Assembly (NCBI GenBank): GCA_029931975.1 | Contig: JAOZQY010000017.1 | Location: 1-58,864 of the forward strand | Length of the DNA stretch: 58,864 nucleotides | Source of the DNA: Bacteroidales bacterium | GTDB taxonomy: Bacteria; Bacteroidota; Bacteroidia; Bacteroidales; GCA-2748055 | Reading direction: 5' to 3' | Shown here: piece after piece, positions 8,359 through 17,165 of the stretch | Layout of the letters: every line of letters begins with the position of its first letter | Numbering within the stretch: the stretch's first letter is position 1 | Made by a program: the position numbers and the translations under genes | The notes under the pieces: model-generated | What the model saw: the letters and a program-made list of their open reading frames with translations, nothing else | The model's database searches: none | What the model was told of the DNA's origin: nothing

Positions 8359-9168
8359 CTAAAAGGTATATCGCAGTGTGATCATTGGTGCAGAAGAGAG
8401 TGGCTCTATTACAGGTTCAATGGAGAATCCACTTTGATTCTCAGAGGATTGGGGCTGACCGGAATCTGAACTGCCTATAATGGTCCATACCATGTCAGTG
8501 ATCCAGATTCCCAGAGCAGAATATGCCAGGATTCTGGATGTTCTATCCTGGCTATATGCTTTATCATAGAGGCTTGACGCTTCATTCGGAGTGCTGGATT
8601 CCAGGTAGGTAGAAAAATCATTGTAAGCTTGATTGTTCAGATAAATGGATCCACCCAGGCATCCGTAAGCCATTATTCCCTTGATCCAGTGAGGCTTATT
8701 TTTAATTCTGGAGAGACCCCATCCCGGGAAGAGCAGCGATTGAGCCAGAATGACTGGTCTCTTATAGGATTGAACTTCTGCTGTTGAGTTCTTGACAGAA
8801 GATTCTTCCTCAACAATCAGCGGAGTCTCACGCAGTGCAAAGATCTGTACAAAGATCTATTCATCCAGGAAAATACTGTCAGCTTCTATGCTCCACAGGA
8901 TCTTTTTATTGAATCCGCCGCTTACTTCATTTCCAATATCTCCAGAAAGAGAGCGAGCCGGAATTACTTCGTTGGCGCTATTGGTGATTTCGATCCGTAT
9001 GGAAAACAGCTCTGTACTTTTGCTATTGAGAATATCGTATGCAATAAGCACTCTGTTCCCCTGCACGGACAAGCGGGGTTTGGAAATCTCTACAGTGTTT
9101 TGTCCCAGGCAAGGGTTGGAAGAGAGGAGCAATACAGCTGCAATCAGCATGTAAGCTGTAATTTTCAT
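8359..9168 (-). pseudogene. Secreted protein gene interrupted by an in-frame amber codon
   Basis: One reading frame of 269 codons broken by a single TAG at 8857-8859. The N part starts at the ATG at 9168 with a signal peptide (MKITAYMLIAAVLLLSS..CLGQ) and a beta-rich domain ending FNKKILWSIEADSIFLDE. After the stop the same frame runs 61 codons without another stop (FALRETPLIVEEE, QSLLFPGWGLSRIKNKPHW) into the C-terminal part MAYGCLGGSIYLN, ending in MITLRYTF. The stop lies in a 12-bp tandem duplication (8836-8847 and 8848-8859, 10 of 12 identical), where CAG in one copy corresponds to TAG in the other. An ATG at 9201 could extend the start, but the signal peptide favours 9168. The C part may still be translated from an internal ATG at 8673. 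Family not recognised. Confidence 0.75.
8836..8859. repeat. 12-bp tandem duplication containing the amber codon
   Basis: Two adjacent 12-mers on the plus strand, TGCAAAGATCTG (8836-8847) and TACAAAGATCTA (8848-8859), differ at two positions. Read on the minus strand they are CAG ATC TTT GCA and TAG ATC TTT GTA. Both differences are C/T, and one creates the stop. A 12-base duplication is frame-neutral, so the break came from the later point change. Confidence 0.8.
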
Positions 9169-9249
9169 CACATCAAAGATGTTACAATGTACCTGATGCA
9201 ACTCAATTTACGGCACTAATCCCTTAATCACAAATTAAATTTGACATGC

Positions 9250-10242
<993 letters not shown>

Positions 10243-10249
10243 GGAGTAA

Positions 10250-10298
10250 AGGTTATTAGGTTAGTAAGTTAATGGGTTAATGGCTTAGTGGGTCAATG
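10250..10298. repeat. Degenerate GGTTAATG-like short repeats upstream of the isomerase
   Basis: The bases just upstream of the isomerase start read as imperfect 7-9-mers of the type GGTTATTAG, GTTAGTAAG, TTAATGGG, TTAATGGC, TTAGTGGG, TCAATG. This low-complexity pattern is common in Bacteroidota spacers and probably arose by slippage. No function is assigned. The rest of the 190-base divergent spacer up to 10435 is AT-rich and shows no recognisable gene. Confidence 0.5.
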
Positions 10299-10435
10299 CA
10301 TATTTTGGTCTTGCTAATTTAAGAAAGTTAGGGGATTTTTATTAAAGGGCTTGTTTTGTATTTTAATTTCTGTTTGCGTAGATTTCAGGAAACTTTTTGA
10401 TTGGCAGTTGGTTAATAGTATTTAGTAACATCCAT

Positions 10436-11488
10436 ATGCACCGTTTCTTTGTTTTAACCGGAATAACTGCTCTTTTCTCAGCTGCACTATTTGCACAATA
10501 TGAAGATGTGCCAAGTTTTGAAGATACCATGATGGTTTACGAGGACCTCTTTGGTATTAAAGAGCCACTGGTGTTAACGCTGAAATTCAATATAAAAAAG
10601 TTTAAACGAACTAAGAATGATGAGAAGTATCATCAGGCCGAGTTGACTTGCCATGTGGATTCCGCCTTTGAGGTTAAACATACAGTCAGGGTGAGGGCAC
10701 GAGGGAGATACAGAAGAGATAATTGTAGTATGCCTCCCTTCTGGTTGAATATCAGGTATGCCGGAATTGAAGCAGAGGATCTGGCAGATGTGATAAAGAT
10801 GAAGGTGGTGACCCGGTGCAGAGGCGCCACAGCGTATAAAGATTATGTACTCAGAGAGTACCTGGTTTACCAGATTTATAACCTTCTTTCTCCCTATAGC
10901 TTCAATACCAGGCTGGTGAAGCTCAAATATATTGATACAGGTAAAAAGAACAAGGTGACTGAGGACTGGGGTTTTATTATTGAGCCGGAGTCTATGATGG
11001 CTGAAAGGAACAATTGTATGCCCATAAAGAGTGACAAACTATCTATCCGAACGGTCAATGTGGAGTGGATAGATAAGGTGGCATACTTTCATTATATGAT
11101 AGGGCAATGCGACTATTCGGTGACCGGGAGGCACAATCTGAAAATACTTACTCCCAAAGAATACGGACCTACCGGTTATATTCCGGTCCCCTATGATTTT
11201 GATTATACCGGCCTGGTGGATGCCAATTATGCCATTCCAGATGATAACCTGGGAATCTCTTCAGTGAAGGAGCGTTACTACCTGGGTGCTTGCAGGAGTA
11301 AGGAGATACATCAGCAGACCATCCAGTGGCTTGCATCCTATCGGGAAGAAATTACTGAGCTGATTTTGAATTTTGAATATTTGGATGAGGTGGAAAGGCT
11401 GGAGATGGTCAACTATCTTGACAGCTATTTCAATGAGGCTGAGGGCAAGCGTTTTGTAGAACGAAGTATAACTCCCACCTGTCGCTAA
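10436..11488 (+). CDS. Exported CotH-like (kinase-fold) family protein, copy 1
   Basis: About 350 aa. The ATG at 10436 is chosen over one at 10397 because it puts a signal peptide (MHRFFVLTGITALFSAALFAQ) at the N terminus. The mature protein has conserved stretches shared with the second copy at 17166: RARGRYRRDNCSMPPFWLN, KVVTRC, YVLREYLVYQIYN, FIIEPESMMAER, DYSVTGRHNLKIL and VPYDFDYTGLV. The layout (Lys in KVVT, Glu-rich helix, EPE, N-terminal to a D-F-D motif) resembles the CotH kinase-like fold, but this is inference from pattern, not a firm family match. It ends in PTCR; the paralogue ends in RTCR. Function unknown, likely periplasmic. Confidence 0.72.
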   Translation: MHRFFVLTGITALFSAALFAQYEDVPSFEDTMMVYEDLFGIKEPLVLTLKFNIKKFKRTKNDEKYHQAELTCHVDSAFEVKHTVRVRARGRYRRDNCSMPPFWLNIRYAGIEAEDLADVIKMKVVTRCRGATAYKDYVLREYLVYQIYNLLSPYSFNTRLVKLKYIDTGKKNKVTEDWGFIIEPESMMAERNNCMPIKSDKLSIRTVNVEWIDKVAYFHYMIGQCDYSVTGRHNLKILTPKEYGPTGYIPVPYDFDYTGLVDANYAIPDDNLGISSVKERYYLGACRSKEIHQQTIQWLASYREEITELILNFEYLDEVERLEMVNYLDSYFNEAEGKRFVERSITPTCR

Positions 11489-11623
11489 GCAGACTCTTCA
11501 AGAAACAATTCGGCGGCTATGGTTCCCGTTTTTTCTTATGGTCCGGCAGCGAAATATTTCAAAGGAGTGTATGAGAATCCAGAAATTTTCCACAAATTAG
11601 AGCTGTTGCAAGATACAGACTAA
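11489..11623 (+). pseudogene. C-terminal remnant of an alkaline phosphatase
   Basis: In the frame of the preceding gene, directly after its TAA, 44 codons read ADSSRNNSAAMVPVFSYGPA, then AKYFKGVYENPEIFHKLE and a TAA stop. From memory this matches the extreme C terminus of PhoA-type alkaline phosphatases (NHTAAMVPVFAYGP...F.GVYENTEI..K). The rest of that roughly 500-residue enzyme, with all metal and nucleophile sites, is absent. The stop shares one base with the start of the acetyltransferase gene (TAATG), so the lost gene was once translationally coupled to it. A deletion probably joined the CotH-like gene to this tail. Confidence 0.68.
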
Positions 11624-12234
11624 TGAAAAAATCGGATCGCGAATTAATTATTGAAATGGTCACAGAGGCTTTCGAGCAAAATCCCCGTGCCATGGCGATG
11701 ATAAAAAAGAAGAACCCGATACGAAGTATTCGGCTGATGGCTGAGTACGCCTACTATCTTATAAGGAAGTTTGATGGAATCTATCTCTCTGAAGATAAGA
11801 GTACTGTTCTTTTTTACTACACTAAGAAGGAATACCGCAGAACTCTTGTGGATTATCTGAAATACGGACAAATGTTCATGAAGGCCATCAAACCTTCCCA
11901 ACTCTTACCCACGCTGAAGCGGGAGAAGTATATCGCTAGCCTTCGGCCCGATTATGAGGACTTTATATATGTTTGGATACTGGCAAGTGATCAGAAGAGG
12001 ACCAGCATCAGGGGTTTGGCCGATATCAACAAGCATCTTCATGAATTGTCGGAACATTTGCAACTGCCCATCCTCATTGAGACTACCATTGAAAAGCTTC
12101 TCAGGCTTTACAGATATGTGGGATTTGAGCAATACCATAAATGGCACGACGATGAGGCAGACATAACCGTCTGGTTCCTGCAACGGGAATTGGATAAGGT
12201 AAAAGAGGAACGGGAAAAGCAGAAATCTGCTTAA
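11623..12234 (+). CDS. GNAT-like acetyltransferase family protein
   Basis: 203-aa cytoplasmic protein. It begins MKKSDRELIIEMVTEAFEQNP, followed by SIRLMAEYAYYLIRKFDGIYLSEDKS, and in the C-terminal half has FIYVWILASDQKRTSIRGL, ETTIEKLLRLYRYVGFEQYHKW and ITVWFLQREL. Together these fit a divergent GNAT N-acetyltransferase as seen in Bacteroidota: a helical N-terminal part, an acetyl-CoA region, and a C-terminal YRYVGFE strand. The acceptor is unknown. Its start overlaps the stop of the alkaline phosphatase remnant by one base, so it has lost its original operon partner. It converges with leuB, with 12 bases between stops. Confidence 0.62.
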   Translation: MKKSDRELIIEMVTEAFEQNPRAMAMIKKKNPIRSIRLMAEYAYYLIRKFDGIYLSEDKSTVLFYYTKKEYRRTLVDYLKYGQMFMKAIKPSQLLPTLKREKYIASLRPDYEDFIYVWILASDQKRTSIRGLADINKHLHELSEHLQLPILIETTIEKLLRLYRYVGFEQYHKWHDDEADITVWFLQRELDKVKEEREKQKSA

Positions 12235-12246
12235 AAACCTGAGTGC

Positions 12247-13302
12247 TTAAAGATTCGCTGCCAGCCAGTCGCCTACTTCAGAGGTCTTGTAAGCTTTCCC
12301 TTCGGAGATATCCTCCGTAACCACGCCTGCTGTCATAGATTTGTCAACCACATCTCTGATTGCCTGAGCCTCTTCCATAAGGTCCAGGGCAAGCTCCAGC
12401 AGCATGGCTGCGGAAAGTACCGTGGCAAGCGGATTAGCAATATCCTTGCCTGTTGCCTGGGGATAGGAGCCATGGATCGGTTCAAATACCGAGGTGTGGA
12501 TTCCTACTGAGGCCGAAGGGAGCAATCCCAGCGATCCGGTGATCACACTGGCCTCATCCGAAAGGATATCACCGAACATATTTTCGGTCACCATTACATC
12601 AAATTTCTTTGGCCACTGAATGATCTGCATGGCTGCATTATCCACAAACATGTAGTCTACTTCGATCTCAGGATGCTCAGGAGTCATCTCCTGGGCAATC
12701 TCTCTCCAGAGTCTGGAAGTGGCCAGCACATTGGCCTTGTCAACAACGGTAAGCCGCTTGTCTCTTTTGGCCGCATATTCAAATCCCAGTTCCAGGATGC
12801 GCTCTACTTCAGGCCTGGTGTACACACAATTATCAAAAGCCATGTTCAGGTCCTCGGACCGACCTTTGTCACCAAAGTAGATGCCACCTGTGAGTTCTCT
12901 TATCACAACGAAATCGGCACCTTCCACCAGCTCCCTGCGCAGTGGCGATTTATGGATCAGGGAAGGAAAGGTGGTCACCGGGCGGATATTGGCGTAAAGT
13001 CCCAGTTTTTTGCGCATGGCCAGTAAGCCCTGCTCCGGCCTTACTTTTGCTTTGGGATCGTTATCATATTTGGGATCGCCAATGGCTCCAAAAAGCACAG
13101 CATCTGAATTCATACAGAGCATATATGTTTCTTCGGGAAAGGGATCGCCCACCTGATCGATGGCGGTGGCTCCAACAATTGCTTCTGTAAAATTAAAGGT
13201 GTGCTTAAACTTCTTACCCACAGCCTCCAGTACTTTTATGGCCTGTGCTACGATTTCGGGACCAATGCCGTCTCCCGCTAATACTGCAATATTATAGTTC
13301 AT
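12247..13302 (-). CDS. leuB: 3-isopropylmalate dehydrogenase
   Basis: 351-aa NAD-dependent decarboxylating dehydrogenase, which oxidises 3-isopropylmalate in leucine synthesis (or methylmalate if the citramalate route is used). Landmarks: [20 protein letters not shown] at the start, [10 protein letters not shown] near residue 72, [10 protein letters not shown] near 136, [25 protein letters not shown] near 238, and [18 protein letters not shown] near 270. Length is normal. It is the last gene of the minus-strand leu operon, and its ATG directly follows the stop of the synthase gene with no gap. Confidence 0.95.
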   Translation of the reverse strand: MNYNIAVLAGDGIGPEIVAQAIKVLEAVGKKFKHTFNFTEAIVGATAIDQVGDPFPEETYMLCMNSDAVLFGAIGDPKYDNDPKAKVRPEQGLLAMRKKLGLYANIRPVTTFPSLIHKSPLRRELVEGADFVVIRELTGGIYFGDKGRSEDLNMAFDNCVYTRPEVERILELGFEYAAKRDKRLTVVDKANVLATSRLWREIAQEMTPEHPEIEVDYMFVDNAAMQIIQWPKKFDVMVTENMFGDILSDEASVITGSLGLLPSASVGIHTSVFEPIHGSYPQATGKDIANPLATVLSAAMLLELALDLMEEAQAIRDVVDKSMTAGVVTEDISEGKAYKTSEVGDWLAANL

Positions 13303-14820
13303 CTAGTTATTTGTTTCAATGATATTTAGCATTCTGGTGGTGCACTTGATGGCTGCAACCGTTTGGTCGGAATCCAGTGCCCGGGTTTTAATGAGATTAC
13401 CCTTGTGATTCCAGGTGATCATACACTCCACAAGTGCATCAGTCTTTCCTCCCGGGGGAATGGTGACCACGTAATCGGTCAGCACCGGGTGCTCCTTCTT
13501 CAGTTCGTCATAGATAAGCCAGAGGGCCTTCATAAAAGCATCATACTGTCCATCGCCCGATGAGGTTTTTTCATAAAGCTGGTCATCGATCTCTATGGCT
13601 ACCGTGGCAACCGAATGGAGTCCGCGTGCCACCGAAAGCTGGTAGTTCCGGATTTTGATGCATTCTTCCACGCGTTTGCCCCGCAGCACATCGGAGATGA
13701 TATAGGGAAGGTCGTCCCGGGTGATAATCTCTTTTTTGTCTCCCAGCTTTATAACCCGTTCTGTGACCAGTTTTGCATCTTCCTTGCTCAGTTCAATGCC
13801 AAGTTCTTCCAGATTCTTTAATATGCTGGCCTTGCCCGACATTTTCCCCAGGGCATAGCTTCTTTTTCTTCCAAATCTTTCAGGAAGCAGGTCATTGAAA
13901 TAGAGATGATCTTTCTGATCACCATCTGCATGGATTCCGCTGGTTTGAGTAAATACGTTTTCCCCGATCAGGGGTTTATTTGAAGGGATCCTTACTCCGG
14001 AGAAGGACTCCAGCATCTTACTGGCGTGGTAGAGTTTTTCCTCATCCACATCCATTTCATATTTAAAGTGATCCTTAACCACACCGATCACACTTGATAA
14101 GGGAACATTCCCGGCCCGTTCTCCCAGTCCGTTAAGCGTGGTATGGATGCCGGAGATACCTGCCTTGATGGCAGAGAAAACATTGGCCGTTGCCAGGTCG
14201 TAATCATTGTGGGCATGAAAGTCGAAATTCAGTTCGGGATAACGGCTCACCATATCAAGGCAGAAATCATAGGTTTCCTGCTGGTTGAGAATTCCCAGTG
14301 TATCAGGGAGCATATACCTTTCAATGCTTTCATCTTTCAGAGCATCCAGCATCTGGTACATATAGTCTGGCGATTCTCGCATACCATTGGACCAGTCCTC
14401 GAAATAGATATTCATCCGGATATCCATCTCCCTGGCCAGCCGAAGCACTTCTTTTATATCGGTTATATGCTGCTCGGGGGTTTTTCGTAGCTGGAGCTGA
14501 CAGTGCTTCAGGGATCCTTTTGTAAGCAGGTTATTTACTTTTCCCCCGGCGTCTTTGATCCACTTTAGTGAGATGTCACCGTCAATGAAACCAAGCACTT
14601 CCACCTTTTCAATATGACCCTTTTCTTTAGCCCAGGAAAAGATCTTTCTGGCGCCCCGGTATTCTCCTTCGGAGACTCTGGCAGAGGCCACTTCAATGCG
14701 GTCCACTTTCAGATCATCAAGCAGCACCTTGGCGATATTGAGCTTTTCTGTTGCTGTAAACGATACCCCGGAGGTTTGTTCCCCGTCCCGGAGCGTGGTA
14801 TCCATAATGGTGATTTTCAT
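13303..14820 (-). CDS. 2-isopropylmalate/(R)-citramalate synthase family enzyme
   Basis: 505-aa HMGL-like acyltransferase. The TIM barrel starts KITIMDTTLRDGEQTSGVSF, with the metal-binding FHAHNDYDLATAN (about residue 200) and NGLGERAGN (about 230). A linker (QTSGIHADG) leads to a LeuA dimerisation/allosteric domain at about 385-505. It condenses acetyl-CoA with a 2-oxo acid: 2-oxoisovalerate (leucine route) or pyruvate (citramalate route to isoleucine). Sequence alone does not settle which. Many Bacteroidota carry a classical leuA plus this second type beside leuCDB, and no other leuA is in the window. Eleven bases separate it from leuD and none from leuB. Confidence 0.85.
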   Translation of the reverse strand: MKITIMDTTLRDGEQTSGVSFTATEKLNIAKVLLDDLKVDRIEVASARVSEGEYRGARKIFSWAKEKGHIEKVEVLGFIDGDISLKWIKDAGGKVNNLLTKGSLKHCQLQLRKTPEQHITDIKEVLRLAREMDIRMNIYFEDWSNGMRESPDYMYQMLDALKDESIERYMLPDTLGILNQQETYDFCLDMVSRYPELNFDFHAHNDYDLATANVFSAIKAGISGIHTTLNGLGERAGNVPLSSVIGVVKDHFKYEMDVDEEKLYHASKMLESFSGVRIPSNKPLIGENVFTQTSGIHADGDQKDHLYFNDLLPERFGRKRSYALGKMSGKASILKNLEELGIELSKEDAKLVTERVIKLGDKKEIITRDDLPYIISDVLRGKRVEECIKIRNYQLSVARGLHSVATVAIEIDDQLYEKTSSGDGQYDAFMKALWLIYDELKKEHPVLTDYVVTIPPGGKTDALVECMITWNHKGNLIKTRALDSDQTVAAIKCTTRMLNIIETNN

Positions 14821-14831
14821 AAGCTGATGAT

Positions 14832-15425
14832 TTAGCTTCTGCTTAGTTCAAACTGTTCAATCTTCTCTTTGATGCTCAGCAGATAATCAATATCGTCATA
14901 GCCTTTTAAGAGGCACTCTTTCTTATAAGGGTTTATTTCGAAATTCTCAGATGCACCGGAGGCCTTGAGGCTGATCTCCTGTTTTTCCAAATCTACTTTG
15001 ATTATGGTGGAGGCATCCTTCTCAATAGCCTCTAACAGGGTGCTAAGGAAAGATTCCGAAACCTGTACAGGAAGTAGACCGTTGTTAAGGGCATTGTTCT
15101 TGAAGATATCAGCAAAGAAGCTGGAAACCACCACTTTGAAACCGTAATCATGGATGGCCCAGGCAGCGTGTTCCCTGCTTGATCCACTTCCGAAATTCTT
15201 CCCTGCCACCAGGATGGTGCCTGAATAAGTGTCGCTGTTCAGCACAAAATCTGCTTTGGGCTCTCCAAGCTTAGTATAGCGCCAGTCGCGGAACAAGTTT
15301 TCTCCGAATCCTTCCCGGGTAGTGGCCTTCAGGAAACGGGCAGGGATTATCTGGTCGGTATCCACATTTTCGATGGGCAGGGGTACTGCCGGGGATTCTA
15401 TGGTATTGAATATATCGGTTGGCAT
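14832..15425 (-). CDS. leuD: 3-isopropylmalate dehydratase small subunit
   Basis: 197-aa swivel-domain subunit that pairs with LeuC to isomerise 2- to 3-isopropylmalate (or citramalate to methylmalate). Motifs: [16 protein letters not shown] near residue 18, [20 protein letters not shown] near 77, which contributes the substrate-binding loop, and [17 protein letters not shown] near 105. Length is normal for the bacterial small subunit. It lies between leuC (45 bases upstream) and the synthase gene (11 bases downstream). Confidence 0.95.
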   Translation of the reverse strand: MPTDIFNTIESPAVPLPIENVDTDQIIPARFLKATTREGFGENLFRDWRYTKLGEPKADFVLNSDTYSGTILVAGKNFGSGSSREHAAWAIHDYGFKVVVSSFFADIFKNNALNNGLLPVQVSESFLSTLLEAIEKDASTIIKVDLEKQEISLKASGASENFEINPYKKECLLKGYDDIDYLLSIKEKIEQFELSRS

Positions 15426-15470
15426 TTGAATGACTTTAATGTATTACAAATGAATGGTGCTAATGTTCTG

Positions 15471-16871
15471 TTAAAGTAGTGTTCTTGGATCAGTAACTAC
15501 TCCGGAAATAGCAGCTGCAGCTGCAGTAAGGGGACTTGCCAGCATGGTACGTGAGCCTGGTCCCTGTCTGCCTTCAAAATTCCGGTTGGAGGTGGCCACG
15601 GCCAGCATCCCTTCCGGTATCTTGTCATCATTCATCGCCAGGCAGGCGGAACAACCGGGCTGTCTCAGTTTGAAACCGGCAGCGTCCAGAGTTTGTGAGA
15701 TTCCCTCCTTATGAGCTTGTTCTTCAACCTGCTTGGATCCTGGGACAATCCAGGCAGTAACATGTTCTGCTTTCTTTCTTCCTTTGACAAACTGAGCCAC
15801 TTCCCTCAGATCCTCGATCCTCCCATTGGTACAGCTGCCCACAAAAACGTAATCTACTTTTCTTCCGGCGATGGGACTCCCCGGATTGAATCCCATGTAT
15901 GCAAGGGATTTTTCATAGGACTCTCTGTTGCCAGCTTCAACTTCCTCCACAGCAGGAATCTTACCCGCGATTTTTGCTCCCATTCCCGGATTGGTACCGT
16001 AGGTAATCATGGGTTCAATATCAGTAGCATCAAAGTGTAATTCCTTGTCAAATGTGGCATTACTATCGCTCTTCAGGAGTTTCCATTCTTCCACGGCCTG
16101 ATCAAAATCTGATCCTGCAGGGGCAAATACACGTCCCTTCATGTATTTGAATGTGGTCTCATCGGGAGCTATCAGTCCGCCCCGTGCACCGCTCTCAATA
16201 CTCATATTACAGACGGTCATCCGGCCTTCCATGGAGAGGCTCCTGATGGCCGATCCGGCATACTCTATAAAATATCCTGTGCCGCCACTGGTGGAAATCT
16301 TTGCTATGATATAAAGCACCACATCCTTGGCTGTGACTCCAGCAGAAAGCTCTCCGTCCACTGTGATTCGCATTTTCTTCGGTTTAGGCTGAAGGATGCA
16401 TTGTGTGGCCAGTACCATTTCCACCTCTGAGGTGCCGATTCCAAAGGCCACACTGCCAAAGGCTCCGTGTGTGGAGGTATGACTGTCGCCGCAGACCATG
16501 GTGAGGCCCGGTTGTGTGATGCCCAGTTCGGGACCTATCACATGGACTATTCCGTGGTAAGGATGGTTCAATCCATAAAGAGTAATCCCATGTTTTTCAC
16601 AGTTTTCGGTGAGTTTGTTCACCTGGAACCTGGACAGCTGATCCTTAATGGGGAGGTGCTGATCAATGGTCGGGACATTGTGATCGGGTGTTGCCACAGT
16701 GTTCTCCGGACGACTAACGGGGATTCCCCGGCTTTCGATGCCGGCAAAGGCCTGCGGACTGGTCACTTCATGGACCAGGTGCCTGTCAATATAGAGGACT
16801 GAGGGACCTCCTTTGATTTCATCCACCACATGCTTATCCCAGATCTTATCAAATAGTGTTTTTTTTGCCAT
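15471..16871 (-). CDS. leuC: 3-isopropylmalate dehydratase large subunit
   Basis: 466-aa aconitase-family large subunit. The three [4Fe-4S] ligands are intact: Cys347 in GSCTNGR, and Cys407 and Cys410 in GCSACLAMN. Other signatures are [24 protein letters not shown] near residue 130 and [13 protein letters not shown] near the C terminus. It is the first gene of the minus-strand leu operon, so the promoter lies at about 16872-17000. A matching Bacteroidota-type promoter box is annotated at 16898-16931. Confidence 0.96.
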   Translation of the reverse strand: MAKKTLFDKIWDKHVVDEIKGGPSVLYIDRHLVHEVTSPQAFAGIESRGIPVSRPENTVATPDHNVPTIDQHLPIKDQLSRFQVNKLTENCEKHGITLYGLNHPYHGIVHVIGPELGITQPGLTMVCGDSHTSTHGAFGSVAFGIGTSEVEMVLATQCILQPKPKKMRITVDGELSAGVTAKDVVLYIIAKISTSGGTGYFIEYAGSAIRSLSMEGRMTVCNMSIESGARGGLIAPDETTFKYMKGRVFAPAGSDFDQAVEEWKLLKSDSNATFDKELHFDATDIEPMITYGTNPGMGAKIAGKIPAVEEVEAGNRESYEKSLAYMGFNPGSPIAGRKVDYVFVGSCTNGRIEDLREVAQFVKGRKKAEHVTAWIVPGSKQVEEQAHKEGISQTLDAAGFKLRQPGCSACLAMNDDKIPEGMLAVATSNRNFEGRQGPGSRTMLASPLTAAAAAISGVVTDPRTLL

Positions 16872-16897
16872 TTCGTGTCAAAATGTAACGTAAGATG

Positions 16898-16931
16898 CAA
16901 ATGTAAGAAACTTATGCTACAAATTGACAAA
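16898..16931 (-). promoter_or_regulatory. Candidate promoter of the leu operon
   Basis: On the minus strand a perfect TAnnTTTG box (TACATTTG, plus-strand 16898-16905) lies 27 bases before the leuC ATG. A TTTG at plus-strand 16928-16931 sits 22 bases upstream of it, matching the -33/-7 promoter of Bacteroidota. No attenuator peptide or T-box-like leader is visible in the short 5' region. Confidence 0.45.
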
Positions 16932-16997
16932 AAATCAGCCGTTTTAATATCAAATTATCACTCGGCGTGTTGTGGAAGCACATGTAAGGAAATTTCT

Positions 16998-17005
16998 TAT
17001 TTTTG
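16998..17005 (+). promoter_or_regulatory. Candidate -7 box before the orphan signal-peptide frame
   Basis: TATTTTTG matches TAnnTTTG and ends four bases before the ATG at 17009, so a transcript from it would have almost no leader. No convincing TTTG lies at the right distance upstream, so this is weak. Confidence 0.25.
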
Positions 17006-17008
17006 AGT

Positions 17009-17146
17009 ATGCACACGTCCCGGTTTTTTCATCTATTTCTTTTGTACTTATTGAATATCCTGTTTCTATTTTCAGATCCACTCTTTGCACAGGCCCGCCA
17101 GGGAGGGACTACGGGGGGAAGGAAAGATGGAATTGAATTTTTTTAA
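17009..17146 (+). pseudogene. Orphan signal peptide, 5' remnant of an exported protein
   Basis: A 45-codon frame starting MHTSRFFHLFLLYLLNILFL, followed by FSDPLFAQARQGGTTGGRKD and a TAA. It has a basic-hydrophobic signal peptide with a clear cleavage site (LFAQ/A), then only about 17 residues. This is what is left when a secreted protein gene loses its body. It is in a different frame from the CotH-like gene that follows, which has its own signal peptide, so it is not that gene's start. It could also be a genuine small secreted peptide. The parent family is not recognisable. Confidence 0.45.
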
Positions 17147-17165
17147 TAAATCCATAAATTTATAT

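Noticed and set aside
8857-8859. TAG as a pyrrolysine or other recoded codon
   Set aside because: No recoding genes or structured element are visible, other genes here end in TAG normally, and the tandem duplication with a CAG partner explains the stop as a point change.
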